A DNA stretch of 64,000 nucleotides from Cryptomeria japonica (Eukaryota > Streptophyta > Pinopsida > Cupressales > Cupressaceae). Shown here piece after piece: positions 11,241 through 22,392 of the stretch. Every line of letters starts with the position of its first letter. Position 1 is the stretch's first letter. The position numbers and the translations under genes are program-made. The notes beneath the pieces were generated by a model. The model saw nothing but the letters and a program-made list of their open reading frames with translations. It was not told the origin of the DNA and searched no databases. The stretch spans positions 101,824,239-101,888,238 of the forward strand of contig NC_081413.1 in the NCBI RefSeq assembly GCF_030272615.1, written 5' to 3'.

Positions 11241-12660
11241 TACTGTCAAGATATCTGCATCAGGAAATTCGATGTGCAAAGGCATGTCATTTTGTAAAGG
11301 TGCATTGACCAATTGATCAACGATGACTTGCCCCTTGATAACTTTCTGGTCAACATATTCTATGTCAAATTTACTCAGTATCATAACCCATTTGGCTAGT
11401 CTCCCTATCAATGTTGACTTTCTCAACAAATATTTGAGAGGATCTATCTTTGCTATCAGTTTCACAAAATGAATCAACATATAATGTCATAGCTTCTGAG
11501 TTGCAAATACAACTGCTAGACATATCTTTTCAATTGAGGAATAATTTAATTCATAACCAACAAGTGTTCTACTGATATAATAAACTACTCTTTCTTTTCC
11601 TTCATCATCATGTTGAGCTAGGAGAGCGCCTAATGATACACTTGTTGCTGAGACATAGAGTAACAATGGTTTCCCTTTGGCTAGTGATATTAGTACTGGA
11701 GGACTTATAAGATATTATTTAATTTGCAAAAAAGCTTCTTCACATTTTGCATCCCATTTGAATGGAACATTTTTATGTAGAAGACGGGTAAATGGCAGGC
11801 ATCTATCGGCCAATTGAGAAACAAATCTCCCGATTGATTGCAATCTTCCTTGTAAAGATCACAACTGACTTATGTTCTTAGGTGACTCCATTTCCATGAT
11901 AGCTTTGACTTTTTCAGGATCTACTTCAATGCCATGAGTTGATATAATGTACCCTAGGAGCTTTCCAGAGGTTACCCCAAATGCACATTTCTTTGGATTT
12001 AATCTCAATTGATATCTTTCCAGCCTATCAAAAATCTTGCTTAAAATATTCAAATGTTCTTTTCTTGTGTGATATTTTGCAAGTATGTCATCAACATAAT
12101 CTTCCATAAATGTATGCATCATATCATGGAAAATTGTCGTCATAGCCCTTTGATAAGTTGCTCCTGCATTTTAAAGCCCAAATGACATAACATTCCAGCA
12201 ATATGTTCCCTATGCATAGGTGAAAGTTGTCTTCTCTTGATCTTCAGTTGCAATTCTTATTTGATTATATCCTGAGAAGCCATCCATTAATGAAAACATC
12301 TCATGTCCTGCTGATAAGTCCACTATGATATCAATTTTTGGTAGCGAGAACTCATCTTTTGGACATGCTTTATTCAGATCTCTGAAATCTGTACAAACTC
12401 TTATGCTCTTGTCTAGCTTTGATACTAGTACAATACTTGAAACCCATTCTAGATAAGCAACCGGTCTTATGAAACCCACTTCTAATAGTTTCTTCAGCTT
12501 GGTTTTTACAAGAAGAGCAATGTGCGGATGCATCTTTCTTAGCTTCTACTTAACAGGTTTTTCTTTTAAATCCACATTAAGATGATGCATGATAAGATCA
12601 GGATTAAGTCCTGGCATATCCGCATAATACCAAGCAAAATTTATTTGTCTTTGCTTAAAG
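11241..12660 (-). pseudogene. G1 reverse transcriptase and RNase H
   Basis: 12210-12533 holds GFIRPVAYLEWVSSIVLVSK, CTDFRDLNKACPKDEFSLP and SLMDGFSGYNQIRIA (motif A Asp). 11859-12143 holds the intact YVDDIL active site, LNPKKCAFGVTSGKLLGYI and VDPEKVKAI. 11241-11858 gives the first RNase H and connection in more than one frame, ending in LAKWVMILSKFDIEYVDQK. Stops and shifts between the blocks make this a pseudogene. It is the same protein family as the B polymerase. Confidence 0.9.
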
Positions 12661-14089
12661 ATTTCCATGTATTCTTTCCTCTTTTTCTGATAATGAGGCA
12701 ACAAAATGAAGTATTTTAGGATCCTTTGATGTATCTATGTTTACTGCTTCTGTTGGTTCTATCAAGATAGCAGATCTCTCTTGAAAATATGTAGGAAGAA
12801 TGCAAAATTTCCATCTTCTGGTGCCTCAAAGAGGTTTCCACCATCAGATACGTCCTTTGTTTTCTCTTTTGATTGATCTAATGTTGCCATGAAATGGTTT
12901 TCAACAATAGGTCTCTTTCTTTGTTTTATTTCGTTTTCATGACTAGAAAGTTTAGCATTCTCTTGACTATGAGAAACATCACTTGATTCTACAATGGAAG
13001 ATATCTTAGGTGGGATGGGTTCAACAACGTTAAGGTACACAACTAAGTCATGATCATTGGAAAAGACATTCAGTTCGGGGTTGTCTAAATTATCCCAATC
13101 AATTAGTTCAGTATGAAGAAGGGGTAAATCATAATCACTCTCATCATTAGGTGTTTCAACGTTCATGACATAATGATCATAATTTAGCATAGAAAAGGGA
13201 CTGTCATAGATTGAATGTTTTTGAGAATTGTTTGTCTCAAGTGTTTCCAAATTAATCTTAACAAAATTAATATTAGCATTTTGTAGTTCACACTCAAGTG
13301 GTTCTTCAACTGATGTTTGTCCCTTAAATGAATGGATTATATCAATACACACATCTTTAATACTGCAAATTCCTTCTTGATTGATCTCATTTACATTTTG
13401 GAGTTGACATACTTGTGTATGTGATAAAGATGATTCTTTTGCTAGATTTTGTCTTTTTTCAAATTCAACTTCTTCTGGACTAATAGTCAATCCAACTTGA
13501 CTATCTCTTAATTCTTCTATGGTTCTTCCATATCTGATCTTTGTTTGTGCTTCTTGTGGCATTGCTTCTTTGTCTTTGTCATTCCCTTTTCTTTTTGCAT
13601 ATGTCTCTTTTCTCTGAATTCTGAGTTTCTCTTGTCTTCTTTCTAACTTCATCTTTTATTCTGCAATAGACAAGTCTTCTTTCGTGATAGCTTCTTGGTC
13701 TTCGTTGTGTTCTTTACTTGATGTAGTAGATAAGACATCTGAGCCCCATTCATACTCATTGGAATCTATCTCAGAATCTTGATCCAAGATTACTCCACTA
13801 TACCATACTGGAATGTCGTATGGTATGAAAAGTTCTCTGATTTCTGCCATCTCTATTTTTACTGTTTCTGGGATATCTTGTTCAGACTTTGCATTTGTTT
13901 GTATTTTTGGAACTTGTTGACAAGATTTTTGTTTATTGGTTACTATTTCTACTGCTTGATGTAGCTTTTCTTACCAATTTTCTTCTTTAGAAACTGATTT
14001 CTTTTTCCACTTTTGCTGTGGATGATTATGTTGCGTTTGATTAGACTTTAGATATCCCAGCCCAGATTTATCTTCTGTGGATTATGAGT
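12661..14089 (-). pseudogene. G1 protease-RT spacer of unknown function
   Basis: Two open blocks: 12762-13652 (296 codons, charged N-terminus rich in Lys/Arg/Glu, then acidic and Asn-rich) and 13656-13850 (acidic, with EWGSDVLSTTSSKEHNEDQE). B has a similar acidic spacer at the same place (EWEWGSNKSSSDYELNE), so it is a conserved part of the polyprotein and not a host gene. I recognise no enzymatic domain. Confidence 0.6.
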
Positions 14090-14205
14090 GCGGAAAAGTA
14101 GGTTCTAAAATACCTTGATGTTGTTTACCAATTGGTCCTTTCCCTCCATATCCCATCTTTTGCATGATTTCATATCCTTTGCCATATTGTTTTATGGGAA
14201 TATTG
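14090..14205 (-). pseudogene. G1 G-patch-like segment
   Basis: On the minus strand the frame reads YGKGYEIMQKMGYGGKGPIG followed by KQHQGILEP. The Gly spacing and the aromatic MGY core fit a G-patch, a short nucleic-acid-associated domain also found after the protease in some retroviruses (established for betaretroviruses). B has the matching segment at about 29946-30045. Confidence 0.6.
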
Positions 14206-14576
14206 ACTTATGCTGTTGTTGCTATAGTTTTGTCTTCATCCTTGTATAACCAACCAAGAATGTCTTTGTCTTCATTTTCCTCTGCAAGAGTTCCAACACT
14301 AACAAATGTTCCTTTAAACATATGTTTTGATCTTTCTGATGGATTTGATTGAATATTTGTAGGCTTACCATATGACTTAGGGGAAAGTGGAAAATTATGC
14401 AAAGAATATTTTCCCATTCCTTCATCATTTAACTTGAGCTTTTCTTCAAACCATAGCTTTGCTTGAATTTATTTGGTAGGATATATTGATTCTCTGTTAT
14501 GCGGAATTCTTGTATCTTGTGCAAGTTTCAAATTATTACATTATTGAATAGAATCTGCAATTATAGTGATCTCTTT

Positions 14577-15154
14577 TCATTCATGAGGAAATTTTACACA
14601 TTGATGATATGTAGAAGGAACTGCTTGCATTTTGTGAATCCATGGCCTTCCTAGAAGAATGTTGTAAGAGAGGTTCAAATCTAAAACCTGACACAATGTA
14701 TCCTTTTCCATAGGTCCTATCCTTATTGGTAGCACAACAGTTCCTTTAGACGAACATTCTGCTTCATCATAAGCCTTGATGGTTATTTTCTTTTTTGGGT
14801 CTACTGCATTCTCTGAATATCCCAAAGCTTTTATCAAACATAATGTATAAATGTTTAAGCCAACTCTTCCATCTATAAGTACAAGTTTGACATGAGTTTT
14901 ATTAATGGAGACTTCAACATGTAAGGGAGCATTGTGAGGATGTTGTAAGGATGCGTCATCATTTTCAAAAAATGATAAGCAATGAGGAGCTACAAGGTGT
15001 TCTACCATGTTTTGGAACTGATCTACATCCAAGTCTTTTGAAACTGTTGTTTCCACTAAAGCTTTCTCCAAAATTTCCTTATGAATAGGTGAAACCTTGA
15101 GAAGTTCCAAAATTGATATTTGAGCAGGTATTCATTGTAATTGCTCTACTAAAT
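14577..15154 (-). pseudogene. G1 aspartic protease
   Basis: 177 codons open at 14577-15110. The active-site motif reads LVLIDGRVGLNIYTL where B has VLIDGGAGLNICTL, so the catalytic DGG/DGA triplet is changed to DGR. Downstream ILLGRPWIHKMQAVPSTYHQ is the conserved second half of the fold. The upstream stretch QYNLVEQLQ joins it to gag across a foreign insertion. It would cleave the polyprotein in the particle. Confidence 0.85.
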
Positions 15155-15163
15155 TGTATTGTT
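15155..15163. repeat. 9-bp flanking direct repeat, left
   Basis: TGTATTGTT, matched at 15575-15583. Confidence 0.75.
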
Positions 15164-15574
15164 TTTTATGAAGGAAAAAGCAGGTTTTGAAGGGGCCCTG
15201 AAACCCTTTACAAGCAGAACTTAAACAACAAAATGACAAGAAACAAAAGAGGACAAGCCTATGAAAAAACAACAAAAAACCAAAGAAAACCAGAAAAAGC
15301 TCCACAAAGCCAGCTGGCCATCCAGAGTCCAGAAGATACTAGTTGATTTTTTCCAGAGATTTTCCCAGAGTGTTGCTAATTTCGTGCAACTCTTTGATGT
15401 TATTTCTAAGATTAGGGAGATTCTTTGCAGGAGCATCCACAACTTTCTTGACACTGGCCCTGGTCCTCTTCATAGTGCCACCCACCAGAGTAGCATCACC
15501 GCTACCAGTCTGGATGGTCTCTTCATCCAAGTCAATGTCCACAACCGGTTTTGGAGTGTCATAGACCTTAGCGA
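15164..15574 (-). mobile_element. Foreign 411-bp insertion in G1, probable retroposed fragment
   Basis: B runs continuously from the gag tail STSTSECHV into protease; G1 is interrupted here after STSTSQQYIA. Read on the minus strand, the insert opens with a clean frame (VYDTPKPVVDIDLDEETIQT and onward to ISNTLGKSLEKIN), then a T- and G-rich stretch, a GGGTTTCAGGGCCCC segment and an end CCTTCATAAAA. Exact 9-bp copies of TGTATTGTT flank it. A short A-rich end plus variable-length target duplication is typical of LINE-driven insertion, so it is either a 5'-truncated LINE tail or a retroposed piece of a host transcript. The protein family is not recognised. Confidence 0.65.
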
Positions 15575-15583
15575 TGTATTGTT
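15575..15583. repeat. 9-bp flanking direct repeat, right
   Basis: TGTATTGTT, identical to 15155-15163. Confidence 0.75.
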
Positions 15584-17321
15584 GTGATGTGGATGTTGAA
15601 TCTTTTTCTATACCTGGAAAGGTAACCTTTTCTTTGCTTCTCATGATAACATTGATTGGTTCTGAAGATGGATTTTTGTTAACAATGATCACATTTACCA
15701 CATCATTGTATGCATAAGTGTAATTCTTTTTGGCTTTTCCTTTGTCATATTTTAATTAGGATGATTCACCTTTGTCATAATTTGGAAGTGGAGTTTTGAA
15801 AGATAGGTGTGATTCGTTTGTCTTATGGCTATCCACTGTGATGGTTCCATTATCGATTAGATCTTGGATAAGGTGTTTCAATCTCTGACAATAATTTGTT
15901 AGGTGTCCTTTATTCCGATGATAATTGCAAAAATGATTGTCATTCCACCAATTGGGCTTGACTGGTGGTTCATAACTTCTTGCTTCTGGTAAAGCAATCA
16001 ATTTGTTAGCAAGCAAAGTTTTTAGAGCTGATTCCAAAGATTCTCCAATGTTTGTGAATTTCCTCTGATGATTGGAGAAAAAGGACTTGGCTTTATTGTT
16101 TTCTGGATTGTTATTGCTTGGGATTTGGCTTGATAGATTAAACATTGGTTGTTGTTGTTTTGTAGTACTATTATCGTCATTCCCTTCATTGTTGACATTC
16201 CTATTCTTTGATCAGAACTTGGGTTTGTCATTGTTGTTGTTGTATGAATTATTGTAAAATTTTAGTTCTCCTTTATTTACCATTGCGTTCTCTATTTTTA
16301 GACCATTCTCGATCATTTTGGCAAAAGAGGGAGGACATTGCATCCTTAGTCGATAACTCATTTCACTGATAAGATTATCAATGAATATGTCCATTTTTTC
16401 TTGATCAGGTACATCTCAGGGATACCTATTAAACATGCATTTCCATCGTTGTAAGAAAATCATAAAGGATTCACCATTCTTTTGTTTAACATTGCAGAGA
16501 TCCAACATTGTTATTTCATTCCTTATACTATAGGAGTATTGTGAAATAAATCTATTCACAACTTCTTGAAAGGATTTGATTTCAGATGGTAATCTTGAAA
16601 ACCACTCCATTGATTGTCCATTTAAACTCCTAGGAAAAAGATGCATAAGGTAAGTTTCATCATGAGCAAATTCCATGCTTATAGTACAAAACTCCCTAAT
16701 GTGATCTTGAGGATCAAATTTTCCATTGTATTTGTCATATTTAGGAATCTTGCAATGTTGTGGAAATGGTATCATATTCAGATTTTTATCAAAAGGATAT
16801 GGGCATATATCTTCTAATGAATATTTCTTGGAGCTTGTCCCATTTTGCATGTCTTGTTGTAGAGTTTGTATTTGTTGAGTAGGGTTTGACAATGGATTAT
16901 CCACATAGTTTCTCCTTGTTTCTTCACGAGTTCTCTTATCACTACGCTCTTTTCTTTTGTCATCCCTCTCTTTCCTTGTTTCTTCATTGCTTTCTTTGTT
17001 CACATCTTCGTTATTTGGCTCATCTATGTTTTGGGTGTTACTTGCCTCCACATCTTGTTTCAAGCTTTCTATGCTAAAGTCTTGTGGTAGTTTAGCTCTA
17101 GATTTTGCCAACATCAAGAGATATTTTTCTTTTTATTTTGCCAACAATTTTTCCATTAGCCTATCAAATTTAAAATCTTGCTCAAGTTCTTTAATGGTGC
17201 TATTGACTGCTTCTTCGTCAACAACGGTAAATCCAAAAGTGTGGAATACAGAAGTATATTCTTCCTCCATTTGTTGTTGTTTTATAAGTTGTTCGTGTTG
17301 GGCTCTAGTCCAAACTGGCAT
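15584..17321 (-). pseudogene. G1 gag
   Basis: Start chosen at 17321 (MPVWTRAQHEQL), matching other Tat gag starts. The capsid-like retrotransposon gag domain is at 16416-17117: ICPYPFDKNLNMIPFP, KYNGKFDPQDHIREFC, ETYLMHLFPRSLNGQSMEWF and NGESFMIFLQRW. Further down, 15756-16145 holds the zinc motif CNYHRNKGHLTNYC (CX2HX3GHX4C) after KPNWWND. Frameshifts at about 17120, 16400 and 16200 split it. It forms the particle shell and binds RNA. Confidence 0.9.
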
Positions 17322-17422
17322 GTGATTATTTCAAAGTTGTTGAAAGTTCCAAAGGACAAAGTCAATAGGTGATTTATTGGTTAAGGAAGATATGCCTTGT
17401 TGATCTTACCACTATTGTTTGT

Positions 17423-17650
17423 TCATTGGGATAAAGCATCTCTTTGTTGAAAAACACGTCCTTGTAAAATTTCACAGTCAAATTTTGTACCGCAGCCACG
17501 TAAGTAGTGACGAAAATGGTGTAGGAATGTCCTATGTTTTAATAAGATCTTGCGATTGATATACAAGAATCTTATTCTTTTCTGAGTAGCTTTATAACTG
17601 GGTTTTCTTTTCTTAGGGTGATACTTAAGAGTCATATAGACATTTGGCAA
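17423..17650 (-). CDS. G1 leader ORF upstream of gag, conserved in G3
   Basis: 75 codons, 101 bp upstream of the gag start on the element strand. Residues 24-73 align without gaps to residues 113-162 of the G3 leader ORF (61484-62116), with about 27 of 50 identical by eye: KR..F.YINR.I...HR.FLHH.R.YL.G....FD.E.L..R.F.Q..AL. The sequence is basic at the start and rich in aromatic residues and His. No known domain is recognised. Ogre-type Tat elements carry an extra ORF before gag (established knowledge), and this may be its counterpart. B lacks it. The true start may lie upstream. Confidence 0.6.
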   Translation of the reverse strand: MPNVYMTLKYHPKKRKPSYKATQKRIRFLYINRKILLKHRTFLHHFRHYLRGCGTKFDCEILQGRVFQQRDALSQ

Positions 17651-17659
17651 TTCACAAGT

Positions 17660-18659
17660 TTGTTTGATTCCAATGTTGGTGCAATTCTGGTTTTGATATA
17701 ACCTAGGTTCAAAATAGGAAAGATATATCCAAGATTAGGAACCTAGTATAGATTGATCAAGCTTCGTGATAGAGGATTTGATTATCTTGATGAGAAACTT
17801 GACAAGAATATTGATTTTTTGTGCTTAAGATGTTTGAATCAATAGCTTGTTGAATGTTGATGTTTATAGAACCTTTTGGGAATAACCTGTAGGATTAGTG
17901 ACCTAGTTGTTTGAGCTAGTTTTTGACAATATGTGATGGCATAGAGACAAACGTACTTCAAGAATTATTTTGATATTGATGTTTTGACACTTTGATTTTG
18001 ATCTGGTGTTTCAAGTGTTGAAAAGCTTTTTGTATTACTCTTTTTTATCAAACTTTTTCAGCAATTTGTTGGATTTTTGCTCACTTGTAGATGATAATTT
18101 TCTTCAATTTTTGACCATTTGGAACATGTTACAGACATAGAAGACACAATTTTTAATAAACAAAATGTACAAGCAAGTACAAATCCCTATGGCAGGCTGA
18201 GACAATAGTTGTTGAATCTCACATGGGGTTTCCCCCGAGGTTATGCTATTCAAAGCGGATATTTAGATGCTTGACCCCACTAGCTCCACCCTCGGTACTC
18301 ACTTCTTCAGGGCAGCCAAGCACCAGTTTGCATGAAAACTCTCCATGGCAAACTTTATATCTCTACTAGGAACCATATGTATGTGAGCTGCTTTAGAGGT
18401 CCGACCTCCTGCGCCAACAACTAGAAGGATTTTGGCAACTAGTACAAGAGGTTTTTAGTAAAGGTTTCCGGTCATGTGGCCATACATGTGACACTTTCAG
18501 CTCTATAAATACAGAAGGTTCCCAGCCTATAGAGGTTATGCTCCATAGGGTTTATGGGGAAACATAGTATTGATATGAACTTATCAGCACATGTTGTTTG
18601 GGACTTTTGTCACAAACACGATTTATTTATAGTGGATTGGAAGGACTAAATATTAGCTC
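17660..18659 (-). other. G1 leader, part shared with B
   Basis: No coding domain. From about 18190 to 18659 the sequence aligns by eye with B 34285-34770, sharing CCCCGAGG, TTAGATGCTTGACC, CTCCACCCTCGG, GGTCCGACCTCCTGC and CTCTATAAATACAGAAGG. 17660-18190 is AT-rich with nothing recognisable. Confidence 0.7.
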
Positions 18660-18830
18660 ATTTCCACTTTAGGTCGTTCCCCTCTCACTGGCCCCCTCAA
18701 GGCAACTCGGGAAGGCAGGCCCTCTAAAGGATTTAATTGCTTGAAAAGTAAAGAAAGCATAAAAAAGTGGGTTTGGTTTTTTGGTCACCCAATTAAGGGG
18801 AGAGCATATACCTACCACTTTCGAGACACA
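18660..18830 (-). promoter_or_regulatory. G1 leader box
   Basis: On the element strand the order is CTCTCCCC (18795-18803), GGGCCTGCCTTCCCG (about 18710-18725) and AACGACC (about 18671-18678). The same ordered motifs occur in B, G3 and G4 leaders, so the box is under selection or is a retained ancestral leader. The role is unknown. Confidence 0.6.
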
Positions 18831-18879
18831 AAATACAAGTGTTCTTTTTAACCTTTTCAAAGCAATTGTTGGTTAAGTC

Positions 18880-18903
18880 CTATTTGGAGATGTTGCTCCA
18901 ACA
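18880..18903 (-). promoter_or_regulatory. 24-nt hairpin sequence identical to G3
   Basis: On the element strand it contains TTGGAG-CAACAT-CTCCAA, a 6-bp stem with a 6-nt loop, and also TGTTG-GAG-CAACA, a competing hairpin. All 24 bases recur at 60667-60690 in G3, and both are followed by a TTAAAAAGAACA tract. Confidence 0.65.
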
Positions 18904-19194
18904 AGCATGGTGTTTATTTTAGCCCTCTTAAAAGTCTATGTGCAACTATTTTAGAGAAAATACTAAAAATGCAAGTTGCATGCTATCAATTCATCCTCTT
19001 AGTTAAACTAGATGAACAAGATATGATATGTTACTTCCCAAAACAAGACCTTTAATTAACTAGATGATGAAATGCATAAAACTTGCCTTAAATACCATCC
19101 TGCACATGCATATTAGTAATATGTAAAAACTGATTTCTTGGACATTCGGACCTGCAAGAAATTTTTTGTCAGTTTGTAAACAGAAGAGCTAATC

Positions 19195-19460
19195 TAACAC
19201 ATGCGCTATCTTTTTGCTCAAAAGCGCTAACCTGCAGGTCAAAAGCGCTAACCTAGATTGCAAAAGTGCTACTTTGTGGATACAAAAGTGTGATTTATTT
19301 GACAAATGTGCTAACCTAGGACACAAATGTGCGAACCCGTAATGCAAATGTGCAAACTTTAAAACAAAGCGCTAACCTAAAATGCTCATGCACTAACCTA
19401 GAGTGCAAATGCGCTAACCTAGAAGGCAAATGCGCTAACCTGCAGAACAAAAGCACTGTC
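19195..19460 (-). repeat. G1 leader short tandem repeats
   Basis: About a dozen units of roughly 20 bp, built on GCGCTAACCT and AAATGCGCTAACC on the plus strand (GGTTAGCGCATTTG on the element strand). They lie between PBS and leader box. Units vary by a few bases and are not evenly spaced. Confidence 0.8.
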
Positions 19461-19546
19461 AGAATTCACACATGCATGAATCTGTATTACAAATGTGTTA
19501 ATTTAACTTTTTGTGAGATTTTTAAAGGTATATGCGAGGTCCATGG

Positions 19547-19564
19547 GCCCCACGGTGGACATCA
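19547..19564 (-). promoter_or_regulatory. G1 primer-binding site, degenerate
   Basis: Reads TGATGTCCACCGTGGGGC on the element strand, just inside the 5' LTR. The first bases differ from the expected TGG. The tRNA was not identified. Confidence 0.55.
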
Positions 19565-19567
19565 AAA

Positions 19568-20071
19568 TGTGTCGATTTGAATTTCATCCTCAGAATGTTA
19601 CCTGCAACAAATTAGTTTCACAAAATACAAATGGAAAAGCTACAAAAAATCCAAAATCAACCAATGAAACTACATGAAGTACATATGAAATAAAATACTA
19701 ATAGTACCTTCATGTCTTATGTCTCATTCTATCATAACTCCACTGTTCCTGGTTGCAGATGGTGTGCTCTCAGACAATGCACTGATGGCTTCCAAGATGA
19801 AATATGAAGAATGGACTGATAACTTGTAGTTAACTGATACTATGATATGCAAATACTATATGATAATTACTATTTTCTATTTGCTATTTGCTATTTTCTA
19901 TTTAGAGGAATATGATAGATGAATTAATTAAAAAAATATTAATTAATAGAAAGACACGAAAATTAATTAAATAAATTAATCTTTTCAAATTAACTATTTA
20001 ATAGAAGAATAATCATTAAATAAATATAAAATATTTATTTAATTGCTCATAGCCATTTTTATGTGTATACA
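19568..20071 (-). repeat. G1 5' LTR
   Basis: 504 bp, TGTGTC to GTATACA on the plus strand. The U3 end holds AT-rich palindromic blocks (AATTAATTAA, AAATATTTATTTAATT) like those in the B and G3 LTRs, and its last bases (CATTTTTATGTGTATACA) resemble the end of the B LTR. The partner LTR is outside the window. Confidence 0.7.
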
Positions 20072-20237
20072 TAAAGTTATCAAATTGATTGTCCAATGTG
20101 GGAAGTTGATCTATAGAGACTCTAGTTAAAGCTTCTTCTTCATCATGAGATTCATTTATGGGGTGAATAGGCACATGATTAAGATGGGAAGAATTAACAT
20201 GATCCTCATTAAAGAAGTCACCCAAATTAGGGTCCAT
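20072..20237 (-). pseudogene. Coding fragment cut by G1 insertion
   Basis: About 55 codons open from MDPNLGDFFNEDHVN to DNQFDNFMY, where the G1 LTR begins. The composition (acidic, DEEEALTRVSIDQLPTLDNQ) looks like polyprotein spacer, but no family was recognised. Its continuation should lie beyond the missing G1 3' LTR. Confidence 0.4.
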
Positions 20238-22222
20238 CTCCGCAATAATTAAACCTTTGGAGGCCTTAATTCTAATGCTTCATCTAAAGGGGATTGGATA
20301 GGTAGGACTAATAGTGGTGAAACTCATGCACTAGAGGGAAAATTGAAATTTTGAATTTTGAAGAAAAGCTTACAAAATTGATTAATGCAAATTTTAAGAA
20401 AATACTAATTAAACAATTTGAACTTTGTTGGAAGAAGAGAATGACACAATTTACAAAAATAAAAGGAAATTGGAATTTTAAAATTAGGGCCAAGGGAATA
20501 CCACTTAATTTTAAAATCAGGGCAAACTAAAATTAACCTCTTAATTTTAAAAAAATTCTTGAAATTTGAAATATTGAATTTTAGAGGTATTTCTGATTCT
20601 AGAGGGATAAAAAATTGACAAAATCAGCCAATCTTTTGAATTTAGGCTATTAAATACAATCATAACAGTCTCCCGGAATTTCGGGAAAAAAGTCAACAAC
20701 TGTGGCGGGAACACACATGGTCCGACCAACTGTTTCAAAATTTTTAGGGATGAATATTACTATGATTTCAAAGCTAACCCCAAAAAATTGATGAATTTTA
20801 CGACCTCTAGATGGGCGAAATGAAGATTCAAATGTAAATATAGGACCCTTTTAGGGTTTTGAAGAAAAAGAGGAATTGAATTGCAAATTTGAAAAAGGTC
20901 AAACCTAATGGATAGGGACACCTTGGAAAATGTTTAGAAATCTGAATTTGAATGAAATTGAGTGAAATTTGTACAAAATCCAATTAAATTTGAAAATTAG
21001 GGTTTTATGACCTAACCACTTAATTTTGAAATTTAAATTCTGGGAAAAAGGAGGGAAATTAAAAATTTGAATTGTAGGAATGAAAACAAGTCTGAGAACA
21101 ATCATAAATCTAAAAATTAAATGGAAATCCAATTTTTGTACAAGTTCAAGATGATTTTTGAAAATTAAGGTTTTAACAAGTAACCTCTTAATTTTGTAAA
21201 TTTTATTTACAAATTGAACAAGACAATGAGGAAATTGAATTTGATAAACAAAACAATTTTCAGATCTAAGAACAAGTTCAATTTTAATTTTAAAAACTAG
21301 GGTATTTAATGATTTAACCAATAAGTTAATAGAAAATTTAAACTTGTAAATGAAAAATATGCAATTTTGTTCACAGGAAAGCATGCAAGATGTTAGGTTC
21401 ACCAAAATGTAATGTGGCCAATGTGTATTGGTGGGTGAAACATGTGTGAATGAGAGATCAAGAGGAAAACTATCCTTTCCCGCCAAGGAGAGATGAGAGT
21501 TTCACTACGAATTTCCCTTCAAACACTTTTCACCCAATTACATTGGAAGAGGAGAGGAGAATTCACTAGATTCAATCTCCACAGAAGAAGATAGAATTCT
21601 GAGTGAAATGGGAATGATAAGCTAATCCCCTCTTCCTATTTGAAATAGAAAGGAATAGATTGAATTATGTAGTGCAAAAGTGACAAATAACTGATTATAA
21701 CTTAAGATTAGAATATGGGATGAAGTTGTGCACCTGGATTTGGCAGTAATATGTCAAGACGAAGTTGCCCTGCGAATTTGAGGAAAAGTTGCCAGGATTG
21801 TGGCGGGAATGTACACGGTCCTCCGAAAAATCCACAAAACAAAAAGGGTTTTTTCGTCTTTGCAAATAGAGCCCAAATCCAAAAGTACAGCTAGGCATCT
21901 GCAACCTACACATAGAAAAGAGAGGAAAATGGGTTGGGATTGGGGGTTTGCCTTTAGGTCAAGCCCCAGTTTTGGAATTAACCAAGTAATGAAAGAAAGT
22001 ACTTGCAAATAGATGTAAATGGAAGAGTGAATTGTAAATCACTTCAAGGGAGGTTGTGATAGCAATTTTGATAGAAATGCTTGTGTGGATCTCAATGTTA
22101 GAATAAATCTCCTCTTCAATGGTGGAATCCTTGACTTGAAATGCAATACCTAGCCTTGAAGGGAGACTTGAGAATGCTTGATGCTGGAAAAGAATACTTG
22201 AATGCTTGAATGCTCTTGAATG
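20238..22222. other. Unassigned AT-rich repeat-like sequence
   Basis: Two kilobases with no recognised domain. Variants of a CCACTTAATTTTGAAAT phrase recur at about 20500, 20536, 21010 and 21180. Two related 60-bp blocks sharing GTGGCGGGAA and GGTCC lie near 20700 and 21800. It may be an LTR or leader of the element interrupted by G1. Open frames here are AT-rich chance ORFs. Confidence 0.5.
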
Positions 22223-22392
22223 TTTGATCACATGTAAACTTCCCACTCATCCAACTTATCAAAACTAAGTATGGTGACAAAACTAAGGAAAACTTAATGT
22301 TGAATGAGCTCAACAACATCAAGAAGTCACCAAATGAGGTTGTCATTGATTTTAATGTCAGATTTCAAAAGGCTATTGTGAGACATGGACTA
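22223..22392 (+). pseudogene. C gag, first part
   Basis: In one frame the sequence reads KYGDKTKENLMLNELNNIKK then SPNEVVIDFNVRFQKAIVRH, the helical core of a retrotransposon gag domain. The N-terminal part is missing. It breaks at the Copia LTR fragment and resumes after 22864. Confidence 0.75.

Larger units (their letters stand above)
1..20071 (-). mobile_element. G1: Tat-like Ty3/gypsy retrotransposon, 3' end outside window
   Basis: Read on the minus strand the order is 5' LTR (19568-20071), PBS, repeat-rich leader, small leader ORF, gag, protease, G-patch-like segment, RT, RNase H, archaeal-type RNase H, integrase, then a 3' untranslated stretch running out of the window. No second copy of the 5' LTR is visible, so the 3' LTR must lie left of base 1. 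Copia A (127-7867) interrupts the 3' part. Every coding block carries stops or frameshifts, so the element is dead. The two RNase H domains place it in the Tat group (family knowledge). The candidate right-hand target duplication is TAAAG at 20072-20076, which cannot be checked because the partner is outside. Confidence 0.8.

Noticed and set aside
15261-15587. 108-codon plus-strand frame
   Set aside because: Antisense to the inserted fragment, whose minus-strand frame has better continuity and orientation with the A-rich end.
19195-19460. CRISPR-like look of short repeats
   Set aside because: Units are irregular, spacers are not unique sequences of constant length, and the DNA is a plant retrotransposon leader.
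20905-21486. 193-codon minus-strand frame
   Set aside because: Translation is Phe/Leu/Ile-rich without domains, as expected for AT-rich repeat DNA.
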